Part shown: piece by piece, positions 17,341 through 24,667 of the stretch
Position numbering within the stretch: the first letter of the stretch is position 1
How the letters are laid out: each line of letters begins with the position of its first letter
From: an uncultured Bacteroides sp.
GTDB taxonomy: Bacteria > Bacteroidota > Bacteroidia > Bacteroidales > Bacteroidaceae
Assembly: GCA_947646015.1 (NCBI GenBank)
Contig: CANSEY010000011.1
Location: 1 to 64,000 of the forward strand
Reading direction: 5' to 3'
DNA: 64,000 nucleotides
The notes under the pieces: generated by a model
The model's input: only the letters and a program-made list of their open reading frames with translations
Databases searched by the model: none
Told to the model about the DNA's origin: nothing
Translations under genes and position numbers: made by a program

Positions 17341-19137
17341 TTAGTTAGTAATTCGATTATTTAATAAAATATTCATTTCCATGCGCATTTCATGTATTGC
17401 TTTAGAGTATACCTTAGGTTCCTTAGTCAATACAATATTTATCATCTGTTTCATTTTCGTTTCATGGTAAAAGTCTGGTTCAGCATAAAGTTTTGCCAAC
17501 AAATAATAAGGATAAATACGAATTGGCAATAATAAAGCAGCCGCTTTATAGCATTTCTCCGCATCAGCAAAGTTTCCTAAAGCCTGATAGCATTGTCCTT
17601 GTAGAGTATAAATACTAGGATGGCAACTTACTAATTTTGCACGTTCTAAAATGACTATCGCTTCATCATACCTTTTTTGAGCAAATAAATTTCCTGCATA
17701 TTTCATCAGGTAATTAAAGTTATGTTTAAAGAAGTCATATAACCGTCCATATCCTGTCGAAGCCTCTTTTTGTAAAGATTGATCCTGTAATACCTTTATA
17801 TAATATAAACGTTGGGAAAGTTCATTTACATTGCATAGTTTGTAAAGACACAAAATATTTCCTGCCAACATAGATATTAGTAACAATAGAGTACATATTC
17901 GTGGAATACAGGCATTCTTCTCTATTATCCCTTTAGGATTAGTGACACAAACTACAAGTAATAATACTCCCATCATTAGAAATGGAAGAACTTGAAAAGG
18001 ATAGGAGGATAATGAAAAAAGTAGCAAAGAGATAAGGCCGGAACAAGCGATATAATCTTTATTAGATATTCCTTTACCGACTACCCAAACTATCAGCATC
18101 AAAAACAGCATCAGCAAAATAATGCCACCCTCTACGCATAATTGTAACAATTCATTAAAAGCATATTCAGGTGCTCCTGCTACTCTTTCTTCTTGTTCCG
18201 TATATTTTTCCGATGCAAAATAAGTTGATTGCATCTCACCATATACATGAGAAAAAGTTCCCGGGCCATACCCTAACAACGGTTTATTCGCAATTACTTT
18301 ACACGTCGTCTTCCATATAAATAATCGGCCATTAGCCGAATCAGCTTTCATCTGATAAAGCAACACTGATGCACACACAATAATAATAGCTACAGTTATA
18401 TAAAGCAAAGTAGCAGTATAGAAATGCGTCTGCAAATAAGACTTTGCCTTAGTGATCCACTTAAAATGTATAACCAATACCCACAGACTACTAAAGGACA
18501 AAGCTAACCATGCCGAACGACTCATCCCGGCAGGCAAAATGCATAGCATCAAAGCGAAAGCTACTAGCCACAAATATCGTGTCTTCCCCATAGACTGGAG
18601 CAGACAACCTAAATTAATAGGAAAAATCATAGCTAAATAACCGGAATAAGGTCCAGGATTATAAAAAGGTCCAGTGATGGCAAATAATCTGTGATTAGAT
18701 GGTTGCAATCCATAAAGCTGCAATAATCCCCATATAGACAACATACAACCAATAGCAACAATGCCACCAAAGAGAATGGGTCGAGATATTGTAGCATTCA
18801 TCAATAGAATCCTTAGTGCATACCATAATATCAATAATAAAATAGCATACATTATTTTCCAATTGGCTAATTGAAGTTCATAATCATATCGAACGATATA
18901 GTAAACCACTAAAATAGATATTAGTACATCCGCTACAGATAATTGAAAAATTTTCTTCTTTGTAAGAAATGAAAGAATGGCCGTTATAGTGACCAAACAT
19001 ATCCCCAAAGAGACAGGGAAAAGTAGAAAATAGTTATCAAACATACTATAGCGCCCCCAAAAGCTACTGCATAACATTCCACAGATAGCCAATGTGACTC
19101 CTATTGACAATATAACACATTTCCTATTTTCCATCAT
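17341..19137 (-). CDS. O-antigen ligase/polymerase-like membrane protein with C-terminal TPRs
   Basis: Integral membrane protein of 598 residues with about 11-13 hydrophobic segments over residues 1-430. It has a large periplasmic loop containing GYGPGTFSHVYGEMQS and APEYAFNELLQLCVEGG, matching the conserved Wzy_C/O-antigen ligase loop (GxGxGxF and xHNxxLQ-like). A soluble C-terminal region (about 450-598) has TPR helices, for example FAQKRYDEAIVILERAK and QALGNFADAEKCYKAAA. WaaL/Wzy relatives transfer glycans to lipid or, as PglL/PilO, to protein. It is the first gene of the seven-gene operon, next to the NVEALA protein. Protein glycosylation of the small exported proteins is one possible role, not shown. 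Confidence 0.78.
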   Translation of the reverse strand: MMENRKCVILSIGVTLAICGMLCSSFWGRYSMFDNYFLLFPVSLGICLVTITAILSFLTKKKIFQLSVADVLISILVVYYIVRYDYELQLANWKIMYAILLLILWYALRILLMNATISRPILFGGIVAIGCMLSIWGLLQLYGLQPSNHRLFAITGPFYNPGPYSGYLAMIFPINLGCLLQSMGKTRYLWLVAFALMLCILPAGMSRSAWLALSFSSLWVLVIHFKWITKAKSYLQTHFYTATLLYITVAIIIVCASVLLYQMKADSANGRLFIWKTTCKVIANKPLLGYGPGTFSHVYGEMQSTYFASEKYTEQEERVAGAPEYAFNELLQLCVEGGIILLMLFLMLIVWVVGKGISNKDYIACSGLISLLLFSLSSYPFQVLPFLMMGVLLLVVCVTNPKGIIEKNACIPRICTLLLLISMLAGNILCLYKLCNVNELSQRLYYIKVLQDQSLQKEASTGYGRLYDFFKHNFNYLMKYAGNLFAQKRYDEAIVILERAKLVSCHPSIYTLQGQCYQALGNFADAEKCYKAAALLLPIRIYPYYLLAKLYAEPDFYHETKMKQMINIVLTKEPKVYSKAIHEMRMEMNILLNNRITN

Positions 19138-19169
19138 TCAATTTTATTGAATCAGGAAAGTTTAGAAGC

Positions 19170-19307
19170 TTAGAAAAGATACGCTTTCAGTTTTTCATTC
19201 TGATGAGGTAATACTGTGGTTATATAACCAAATACGGCAATATAGAAGAAGCTGTGTTTTTCTGTGTCTTTCAATAGTTTCTCGCGCTTTCTAGATTTTA
19301 GGGTTAA
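19170..19307 (-). other. 45-codon open frame without start codon (possible gene remnant)
   Basis: A stop-to-stop frame on the minus strand encodes a protein-like stretch containing EKHSFFYIAVFGYITTVLP and ending KLKAYLF before TAA, with no ATG/GTG start. It lies in the 358-bp gap between the propeller gene at 19497 and the ligase-like gene. I do not recognise it; it may be a decayed coding remnant or chance. Confidence 0.25.
19218..19229. repeat. 12-bp perfect palindrome GGTTATATAACC
   Basis: Self-complementary 12-mer in the presumed 5' leader of the seven-gene operon, about 100 bp downstream of the candidate promoter at 19339-19369. It could be a regulator site or chance. Confidence 0.3.
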
Positions 19308-19338
19308 CTAATTTTGTTTGAGTGAATAATATTCTGTA

Positions 19339-19369
19339 TAAAGATAGTGGTTATTTTTCAATATACAAC
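19339..19369 (-). promoter_or_regulatory. Candidate promoter of the seven-gene peptide/propeller operon
   Basis: Minus-strand GTTG (19366-19369), 19 bp, then TATCTTTA (19339-19346), one base short of the TAnnTTTG consensus. Transcription from here would give a leader of about 190 bases before the ligase-like gene. Confidence 0.4.
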
Positions 19370-19408
19370 ATTATGAGCGACTTTATTCTATTTATACTAT
19401 AAAAATTA

Positions 19409-19496
19409 TTATTCAAGTTCATATAATAGAATATTTTCTATTCTGAATAGGAAATCACGGTTATTAGCTTCTGAAAGCATTTTCCTCTAGTCATAA
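19409..19496 (-). pseudogene. Remnant of the C-terminus of a beta-propeller gene
   Basis: Directly after the stop of the 19497 gene, an in-frame stretch reads GKMLSEANNRDFLFRIENILLYELE then stop (19409-19411). The ending LLYELE matches the last residues of the two intact propellers (LIFYELE and LILYELK). No start or upstream propeller body is present, so this appears to be the tail of a lost paralog, left by deletion or recombination. Confidence 0.55.
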
Positions 19497-20723
19497 TCAA
19501 ATCCCATATTTTTCAATTAATATATCTATAGCATTTTTCTTAAAAAAATATTGATACACAATAGGATTATCGTCTTCTAATAAAGTTTCAACCAATTTAG
19601 CAAGAGATTTATCTGTACCTTCCAATATTAGATCTTTTTCAGCGCAGAGAAAATCAGCAGAATAAAAGCCTAAATGCTCATTTGATACTCCGCCAGGTAA
19701 AAGCAAATCTGAATAAAGATTCAAATTAGAATCATAAATACTAGATATTTGAATTGATCTTTTTTTATCCCAAATCACCGTACTTTTATTACTAATTGAC
19801 ATAAATAAATAATCTGAAGAAGATTCAATAGCAGTGATTCCCCAACCTATATTATTTTTTTTCAATGTTTCAATCAATTCAAAAAAGCCCAAGTCTTTAT
19901 GTTCTTCTATAAAACTCTCACTTGGCTCATTTTCCGGCATATTTAGATAATATCTAGACATAATTTTCCCCTCCTCATATACAAAAAGCTCATTCGATAA
20001 AACTGATATAAAGAAATATTGATCATCTAATAACGCTATTGGATAATGCAAAAAAGAATAATGTACATTTTGGGTTGCCATTTTTTTTGCTTTTAATAAT
20101 GTTTCGCCAATTAATAAGTTATTCTTGATTCTAAATGTACTGTATTCACTTTTGCTTAGAGAATAATCATTGGATAACGGATAATACGCAATAAGCTCTC
20201 CTTCACCACACATCATAGCAGATTCAATGTTAGCATCTTTGGCATTTAATTGAATTGTATTAGAGTAAGTTCCAATATAGCTATACTGCAAAATCTTTCT
20301 CGCTGAATTACAGATAAGACATACTAACTTATTATCACGATCTAAATAGAAATTATCCGAATAAACATATTCATCAGGCCCTATTCCTCTATGACTTATT
20401 TCATTAATAAAATGTCCTTCTTCATCAAAAACAAATAATCCTCTAGAATCTTTTACAAAGTAAAAATTTCCATCATTCTTTATACATTCAATATCACTCA
20501 ACAAGCATTCACTTGTTTCCAAAGGAATATATTTGATACTATCTACAATGTCATACAAGTCGATTTGTATAGGACAATCTTTATTCAAAATATCAATGAT
20601 TTCAATGCCATCTTTATGACATGAAACCTGTCGTTGACAGGATGACATAGTTAGAAAAATTATCATAATAACTCTTCCCACATGTACCAATCCTATCAAC
20701 GAACTATTATTTCTACCAATCAT
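19497..20723 (-). CDS. 6-bladed beta-propeller lipoprotein
   Basis: Exported lipoprotein of 408 residues. A hydrophobic leader ends in LTMSSC, giving a lipobox cysteine at about residue 29. The body has the family blade motifs: FVFDEEGHFINEISHRGIGPDEY, FYLDRDNKLVCLIC and ILQYSYIGTYSNTI. It is more diverged from the two operon propellers than they are from each other and lacks their YELE/K ending. The ATG at 20723 follows a GTG at 20726 that overlaps the stop of the small upstream gene by one base; either could start it. Translational coupling to the NVEALA-like peptide is clear. Function unknown; ligand or partner binding at the envelope is assumed. Confidence 0.8.
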   Translation of the reverse strand: MIGRNNSSLIGLVHVGRVIMIIFLTMSSCQRQVSCHKDGIEIIDILNKDCPIQIDLYDIVDSIKYIPLETSECLLSDIECIKNDGNFYFVKDSRGLFVFDEEGHFINEISHRGIGPDEYVYSDNFYLDRDNKLVCLICNSARKILQYSYIGTYSNTIQLNAKDANIESAMMCGEGELIAYYPLSNDYSLSKSEYSTFRIKNNLLIGETLLKAKKMATQNVHYSFLHYPIALLDDQYFFISVLSNELFVYEEGKIMSRYYLNMPENEPSESFIEEHKDLGFFELIETLKKNNIGWGITAIESSSDYLFMSISNKSTVIWDKKRSIQISSIYDSNLNLYSDLLLPGGVSNEHLGFYSADFLCAEKDLILEGTDKSLAKLVETLLEDDNPIVYQYFFKKNAIDILIEKYGI

Positions 20724-20725
20724 CA

Positions 20726-20932
20726 CTAATTTGATATAATATTTCTCACTTCACCAATTCTACTATTAAGACAACAGTTACCTGGAGAATCTTTGTCACA
20801 ATTTCCTAATTCATAAGTTAATGCTAAATCGGAAATAGGCTTCGCATTAACTAGAGAAAAGAATACACCATATCCTCCTATAAAGAGGACAATAATTATC
20901 ATTAATAATATTTTGTTTTTCATAATCATCAT
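20726..20932 (-). CDS. Small NVEALA-like exported peptide with GNCCL motif
   Basis: Exported peptide of 68 residues; starts at 20932, 20929 or 20923 are all possible. One hydrophobic leader (about 5-28) is followed by PISDLALTYEL, which lines up with the region before and including the NVEALA motif in that family, and then a Cys-rich tail with Cys45 and SPGNCCLNSRIG. The GNCCL motif (51-55) and the cysteine five to six residues before it recur in the 148-residue protein at 16878. The gene overlaps the propeller gene downstream by one base. A -7 element lies at 21030-21037. A mature, possibly disulfide-bonded or modified exported peptide of about 35-40 residues is inferred. Confidence 0.7.
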   Translation of the reverse strand: MMIMKNKILLMIIIVLFIGGYGVFFSLVNAKPISDLALTYELGNCDKDSPGNCCLNSRIGEVRNIISN

Positions 20933-21029
20933 TTTATATCATATATAATTCCTTCGACAGAAGCAATAACAGATAACAGAATTATGCTTTTAGGTCTCAT
21001 TTTGTTTTACTTTATGTTGTTTTGCACTA

Positions 21030-21037
21030 CAAAGATA
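21030..21037 (-). promoter_or_regulatory. -7 element upstream of the NVEALA-like peptide gene
   Basis: Minus-strand TATCTTTG matches the -7 consensus fully and lies about 100 bp upstream of the peptide start. No good -33 TTG is seen at 19-21 bp. Confidence 0.4.
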
Positions 21038-21255
21038 ACATATTTCGCAACGATTTAAGGTTTCTCATCTAAAAAAGATATAGTTCAATAGAAGAAAAGC
21101 CACTTTGTAGTCAAACAAATATTCATAATATAAATATTGTAGCATTAAAACTCTTATTTATTAAGCTATACTTATATAAATATTTTACTATTTAACAAGA
21201 GTGAAAACAGAATTTCCCAAACCTTTGATTATCAACAATATACAAATCGTCATTT

Positions 21256-21338
21256 TTCCTTTAAAACCAAAAGGGCGTTCCTTTAAAACCAAGACCCCGT
21301 TTCTTTAAAACCAACGGGCCTTTGGTTTTAAAGAAACG
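21256..21338. repeat. Four-unit 22-bp-phased repeat array (TTTAAAACCAA family)
   Basis: Units TTCCTTTAAAACCAA at 21256 and 21278, TTTCTTTAAAACCAA at 21300, and the inverted form TTGGTTTTAAAGAAA at 21322. All starts are exactly 22 bp apart. Units three and four form a 17-bp perfect hairpin (21298-21314 with 21322-21338, 7-base loop), extendable by one pair. The array lies between the divergent peptide and ATPase genes, upstream of both promoters. No T run follows the hairpin, so a simple terminator is unlikely. Confidence 0.85.
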
Positions 21339-21431
21339 GACCATAAAAAGGCAAAAAGAATAAGTTTGTTAACAATATTCAATATCCGATAAGAATAAAA
21401 CAAGACTAGGTACTTTATTAACATTATTCGA

Positions 21432-21463
21432 TTTGCATAATTCTATTCAAATAACTACCTTTA
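21432..21463 (+). promoter_or_regulatory. Promoter of the ATPase gene
   Basis: TTTG (21432-21435), 20 bp, TACCTTTA (21456-21463): a full -33 box and one mismatch in the -7 box, ending 18 bp before the ATG at 21482, so the leader is very short. Confidence 0.5.
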
Positions 21464-21481
21464 CGGAAAATTGAAACAGGT

Positions 21482-22633
21482 ATGACTAAAGAAATTAACC
21501 CATTTATAGTAACTGGAAAAATAGAACCCGAGTACTTCTGCGATCGCGTGAAAGAATCAGAGAGGCTGGTTAAATCATTAACCAATGGCAATAACCTTGT
21601 CATTATCTCACCCAGAAGAATGGGTAAAACGGGACTAATCCGTTTCTGTTATGAGAAACCTGAAATAAAAGAAGAATATTATACTTTCTTCATTGACATA
21701 CTCCATACATCAAGCTTAAGAGAATTCACTTATCTGCTTGGCAAAGAAATTTATGAAACACTATTGCCCCGCAGTAAGAAAATGGCAAGCCTGTTTATCC
21801 AGACAGTTAAATCAATCAATGGTAAATTCGGATTTGACCCGCTGACCAATCTACCTACTTTCAATCTGGAACTGGGAGATATTGATCGACCCGAATATAC
21901 ACTGGAAGAAATATTTCAATGTCTGATAGCAGCAGACAAACCTTGTATTGTTGCCATCGACGAGTTTCAACAAATTGCTAAATATCCCGAGAAGAATATA
22001 GAAGCATTACTACGCACACACATACAGACAATAGAAAACAGTAACTTCATCTTTGCCGGAAGTGAACGGCATATGATGCAGGAAATGTTTCTATCTTCAT
22101 CCCGTCCATTCTACCACAGTGCCGATATTTTGGAACTGAAAGCCATTGTACCGGAAATCTATATACCATTTATCGCAGACCATTTCCAAAAAAGAAAACG
22201 GCATATTGAAATCGAAAATATAGAAAAAGTATATCGGCTATTCAAAGGACATACCTTTTATATTCAAAAAACATTCAATGAAGCTTTTGCAGATACACCG
22301 AAAGGGAAAGAATGTACACTGGAAATTATCAAAACAGCTATAGATAACCTTATTGCATATAATGATACAATCTTTCGGGAAATCTTATCTAATATTCCCG
22401 AAAAGCAGAAGGAATTGCTTTATGCCATTGCCAAAGTAGGTGAAGCAGAAAACGTCACATCAGCGAAATTTATCAAACGATACAGTCTGACATCCGCAAG
22501 TTCTGTACAGTCCGCAACTAAAAAACTGCTTGAAAAAGACATTATTACAGAAATCAATAAAGTATATTCGGTTACCGACAAGTTCTTTGGTATGTGGATC
22601 AATACTATTTATGGCAATAAATATACCCTTTAG
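21482..22633 (+). CDS. AAA/STAND-like ATPase (archaeal-ATPase family)
   Basis: Cytoplasmic P-loop ATPase of 383 residues, of the kind annotated as ATP-binding protein or archaeal ATPase (PF01637-like). Walker A is SPRRMGKT at 43-50, lacking the usual first glycine but keeping GKT. Walker B is CIVAIDEF with Asp160-Glu161. FIFAGSER near residue 195 fits a sensor strand. The C-terminal 100 residues look like a winged helix (KEFIKRYSLTSASSVQSATKKLLEKDII-like pattern at about 328-360). The function of these ATPases in Bacteroides is unclear; relatives occur singly near mobile or defence loci. It has its own promoter and lies next to the 22-bp-phased array at 21256. Confidence 0.8.
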   Translation: MTKEINPFIVTGKIEPEYFCDRVKESERLVKSLTNGNNLVIISPRRMGKTGLIRFCYEKPEIKEEYYTFFIDILHTSSLREFTYLLGKEIYETLLPRSKKMASLFIQTVKSINGKFGFDPLTNLPTFNLELGDIDRPEYTLEEIFQCLIAADKPCIVAIDEFQQIAKYPEKNIEALLRTHIQTIENSNFIFAGSERHMMQEMFLSSSRPFYHSADILELKAIVPEIYIPFIADHFQKRKRHIEIENIEKVYRLFKGHTFYIQKTFNEAFADTPKGKECTLEIIKTAIDNLIAYNDTIFREILSNIPEKQKELLYAIAKVGEAENVTSAKFIKRYSLTSASSVQSATKKLLEKDIITEINKVYSVTDKFFGMWINTIYGNKYTL

Positions 22634-22760
22634 CAAAAACGCAACTACAATTACCATCAAATAAATCACAAAGTTAACACAATATATGGTAATTACCGAA
22701 TGCCAATTATATTATTATGTTCTCACTATAAATATTTTAGCCCTATTTCTCTTCAATATC

Positions 22761-22791
22761 CTTGTTTTTCAAAACACATACGTTATCTTTG
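22761..22791 (+). promoter_or_regulatory. Promoter of the propeller-type lipoprotein gene
   Basis: CTTG (22761-22764), 19 bp, TATCTTTG (22784-22791): a strong Bacteroidota promoter match 30 bp upstream of the ATG at 22822. Confidence 0.6.
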
Positions 22792-22821
22792 TAGTTATAG
22801 TACAAAATAAAGCAAAACAAA

Positions 22822-23859
22822 ATGAAATCTAAAAACATCATTCTATTGTTTACTTTGGCATTGCCATTGTTCAGTTGTAGTGAATCACAAAAAAGAGTAT
22901 CCTTTAGCGAAAGCACAACTGCTAAATCTACCGCTTTGAAGGAAGCCTTTATCTCCATTCCAATGGATATAAAAAAGAAAGGAGATATCTTATATGCCGG
23001 TGATTTTAAAGGAGACAGCCTTTTATACTGCTATAGTCTTAGTGAACAACGCTTTGTAAATCAAATGCTGCCACAAGGACAAGGACCTGATGAATTTTTA
23101 AGCCCTGTCGAATTCTTTCTGTCTGATTCGTCTGCCTTCATACACAATCGATGGCACTTCACAGCGCAAAACTATATATTCAACACGAAAGACTTTTCCA
23201 TCCAGCGACAAGGAGAGTTGATACACCTGCCCATGAGCATTGACAGAGTCTATCCGATAAGCGAATCACGCTTTATAGCGTCCGGTGTTTTTGAAGATTG
23301 CAGATTCCTTATTTTAGATAATGACGGCAATGTTATATCCAAATGCGGCGACTTCCCGAACTATCAAAGTGGAGAAGAAAACATACCCAATACGGCTAAA
23401 GGTATGTTTCATCAATCACAATTCGGTTACAACACCGACCGGAAACGTCTGGCATGTGCTACCAATAATGTACTTGAGCTATGGGACTATAAGCCGGAAA
23501 CATTAACGCTCCATAAAAGACTATTGTTAGCACCCTATCATTATCAGTTCAATTCAAGCCCAGACGGTGTGTATGCGGAAAGTGATAATCCTGATGCCGA
23601 ACTGGGAGCACGAGGCATTGCCGTTTCCAATAACTATGTTTATGTACTGTATAACCCAAACACCAATCGGATGCACGAAGAACAAAAAGAAACTCTAAAC
23701 AGCGAGATTTGGGTTTTCGACTGGGAAGGAAAACCGATACGTAAAATTTTGCCAGATACTCATATAGAATGCTTCTGTGTAGATGAAACCGATACTTCAT
23801 TTTATTGTGTAATGACTGCACCGGACTATTGTATTGGGATAGTGTCACCATCCCATTAA
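22822..23859 (+). CDS. BF3164-like/TolB-like 6-bladed propeller lipoprotein
   Basis: Lipoprotein of 345 residues (MKSKNIILLFTLALPLFSC, lipobox LFSC). The GQGPDEFLSPVEFFLSD stretch is the blade signature of BF3164-like and related 6-bladed propellers. Six strand-rich repeats follow, ending in HIECFCVDETDTSFYCVMT. It is only distantly like the three propellers at 13908-20723 and is transcribed in the opposite direction from its own promoter. Its last codons (VSPSH) are encoded within the first unit of the repeat array at 23839. Function unknown; a surface or periplasmic binding role is inferred from the fold. Confidence 0.78.
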   Translation: MKSKNIILLFTLALPLFSCSESQKRVSFSESTTAKSTALKEAFISIPMDIKKKGDILYAGDFKGDSLLYCYSLSEQRFVNQMLPQGQGPDEFLSPVEFFLSDSSAFIHNRWHFTAQNYIFNTKDFSIQRQGELIHLPMSIDRVYPISESRFIASGVFEDCRFLILDNDGNVISKCGDFPNYQSGEENIPNTAKGMFHQSQFGYNTDRKRLACATNNVLELWDYKPETLTLHKRLLLAPYHYQFNSSPDGVYAESDNPDAELGARGIAVSNNYVYVLYNPNTNRMHEEQKETLNSEIWVFDWEGKPIRKILPDTHIECFCVDETDTSFYCVMTAPDYCIGIVSPSH

Positions 23860-23917
23860 CATAGTGACAGTATGTGCCAAGGATAGTGTCACTATCCCGA
23901 GCACATACTGTCACTAT
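23839..23917. repeat. Four-unit 22-bp-phased palindrome array (ATAGTGTCACTAT family), copy 1
   Basis: Units ATAGTGTCACCAT (23839), ATAGTGACAGTAT (23861), ATAGTGTCACTAT (23883) and ATACTGTCACTAT (23905) start exactly 22 bp apart. ATAGTGACAGTATGTGC (23861-23877) pairs perfectly with GCACATACTGTCACTAT (23901-23917), enclosing the self-palindromic third unit GGATAGTGTCACTATCC. The first unit overlaps the 3' end of the lipoprotein gene. It lies between convergent genes; a second copy of the family is at 50301-50379. Confidence 0.9.
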
Positions 23918-23948
23918 AACAAATCGAATATTTTGAGCTATTCTTGTC

Positions 23949-24650
23949 CTAGTCCGCCCGCTGTGTAGGCAGCGTAAACTCCTGAGAATCACAGATTACC
24001 CCATTCTCATCGGACACCGCTACGCGGAAAGTCACTTCACCATCTTTCAGCTTACTTCCGGCATAGACTGTAGCCGTATAGCGGATACCCTCACCCGGAA
24101 GAATTTCTTCTATCATTACAGTAGGAGAAATGCCGATATGTTTCACTTTCCCGACCGTCTCTACAATAGGAACCACGTCATAAACCGGATTCCGTCCTTC
24201 ATTCATGATTTCAAAGATGATCTTGCTGCTTTCTCCCCCGTCTATCGCATGATTACGGTTATCGTCAATAAAGCGAATCTTGCGCAGTTTCAACTGAGTC
24301 AGTTGCTGCTGAGTCTGTGTCCGAGGTTTAAACTTAGAGTGAGACTGCCCTTGTCTGACTTCCGGAACGTAAGCATATTCCTCTATCGGGTCCGGTTTCG
24401 GAGCAGTCAGCGCATTCCCTATCGCTGCACCGGCAATGGTGCCAACAATATTTCCAATGGCAGAGCCGCGATATCCGCCCCTCCAGCCACGATTATTATC
24501 TCCGATAAGTCCGCCTATCGAACTTCCCAGACTTCCCCCAATTGCAGCACCACCTACAATTGCTCCGGGATTTCCCATACGTCCCGATGCACATCCGCTC
24601 AATATCAGAGCAGAAAGCAGAATTACAGTTAGTTGTTTCCTCATGATCAT
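23949..24650 (-). CDS. Glycine-zipper lipoprotein
   Basis: Exported lipoprotein of 231-233 residues (start at 24650 or 24644; lipobox LSGC). A glycine-rich hydrophobic segment at about residues 28-80 has repeated GxxxG/AxxxG spacing (GAIVGGAAIGGSLGSSIGG and GNIVGTIAGAAIGNAL), the outer-membrane glycine-zipper pattern. A proline/charged linker follows, then a C-terminal beta-sandwich-like domain (IRFIDDNRNHAIDGGESSK, where the Asp-rich loop could bind Ca2+, then an NEW3/CARDB-like stretch). It probably has an envelope-structure role. It lies 17 bp downstream of the helicase gene on the same strand and may be co-transcribed with it. Confidence 0.75.
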   Translation of the reverse strand: MIMRKQLTVILLSALILSGCASGRMGNPGAIVGGAAIGGSLGSSIGGLIGDNNRGWRGGYRGSAIGNIVGTIAGAAIGNALTAPKPDPIEEYAYVPEVRQGQSHSKFKPRTQTQQQLTQLKLRKIRFIDDNRNHAIDGGESSKIIFEIMNEGRNPVYDVVPIVETVGKVKHIGISPTVMIEEILPGEGIRYTATVYAGSKLKDGEVTFRVAVSDENGVICDSQEFTLPTQRAD

Positions 24651-24667
24651 CTCTAATTTTACTATGA

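Noticed and set aside
21256..21338. CRISPR-like reading of the short repeats
   Set aside because: Units are about 15 bp with 7-bp gaps, far too short for spacers, the last unit is inverted, and no cas genes are present.
23839..23917. Simple Rho-independent terminator
   Set aside because: No T run follows the stems on either strand, and the four-unit exact 22-bp phase is not needed for termination; read-out as a terminator remains possible but incomplete.
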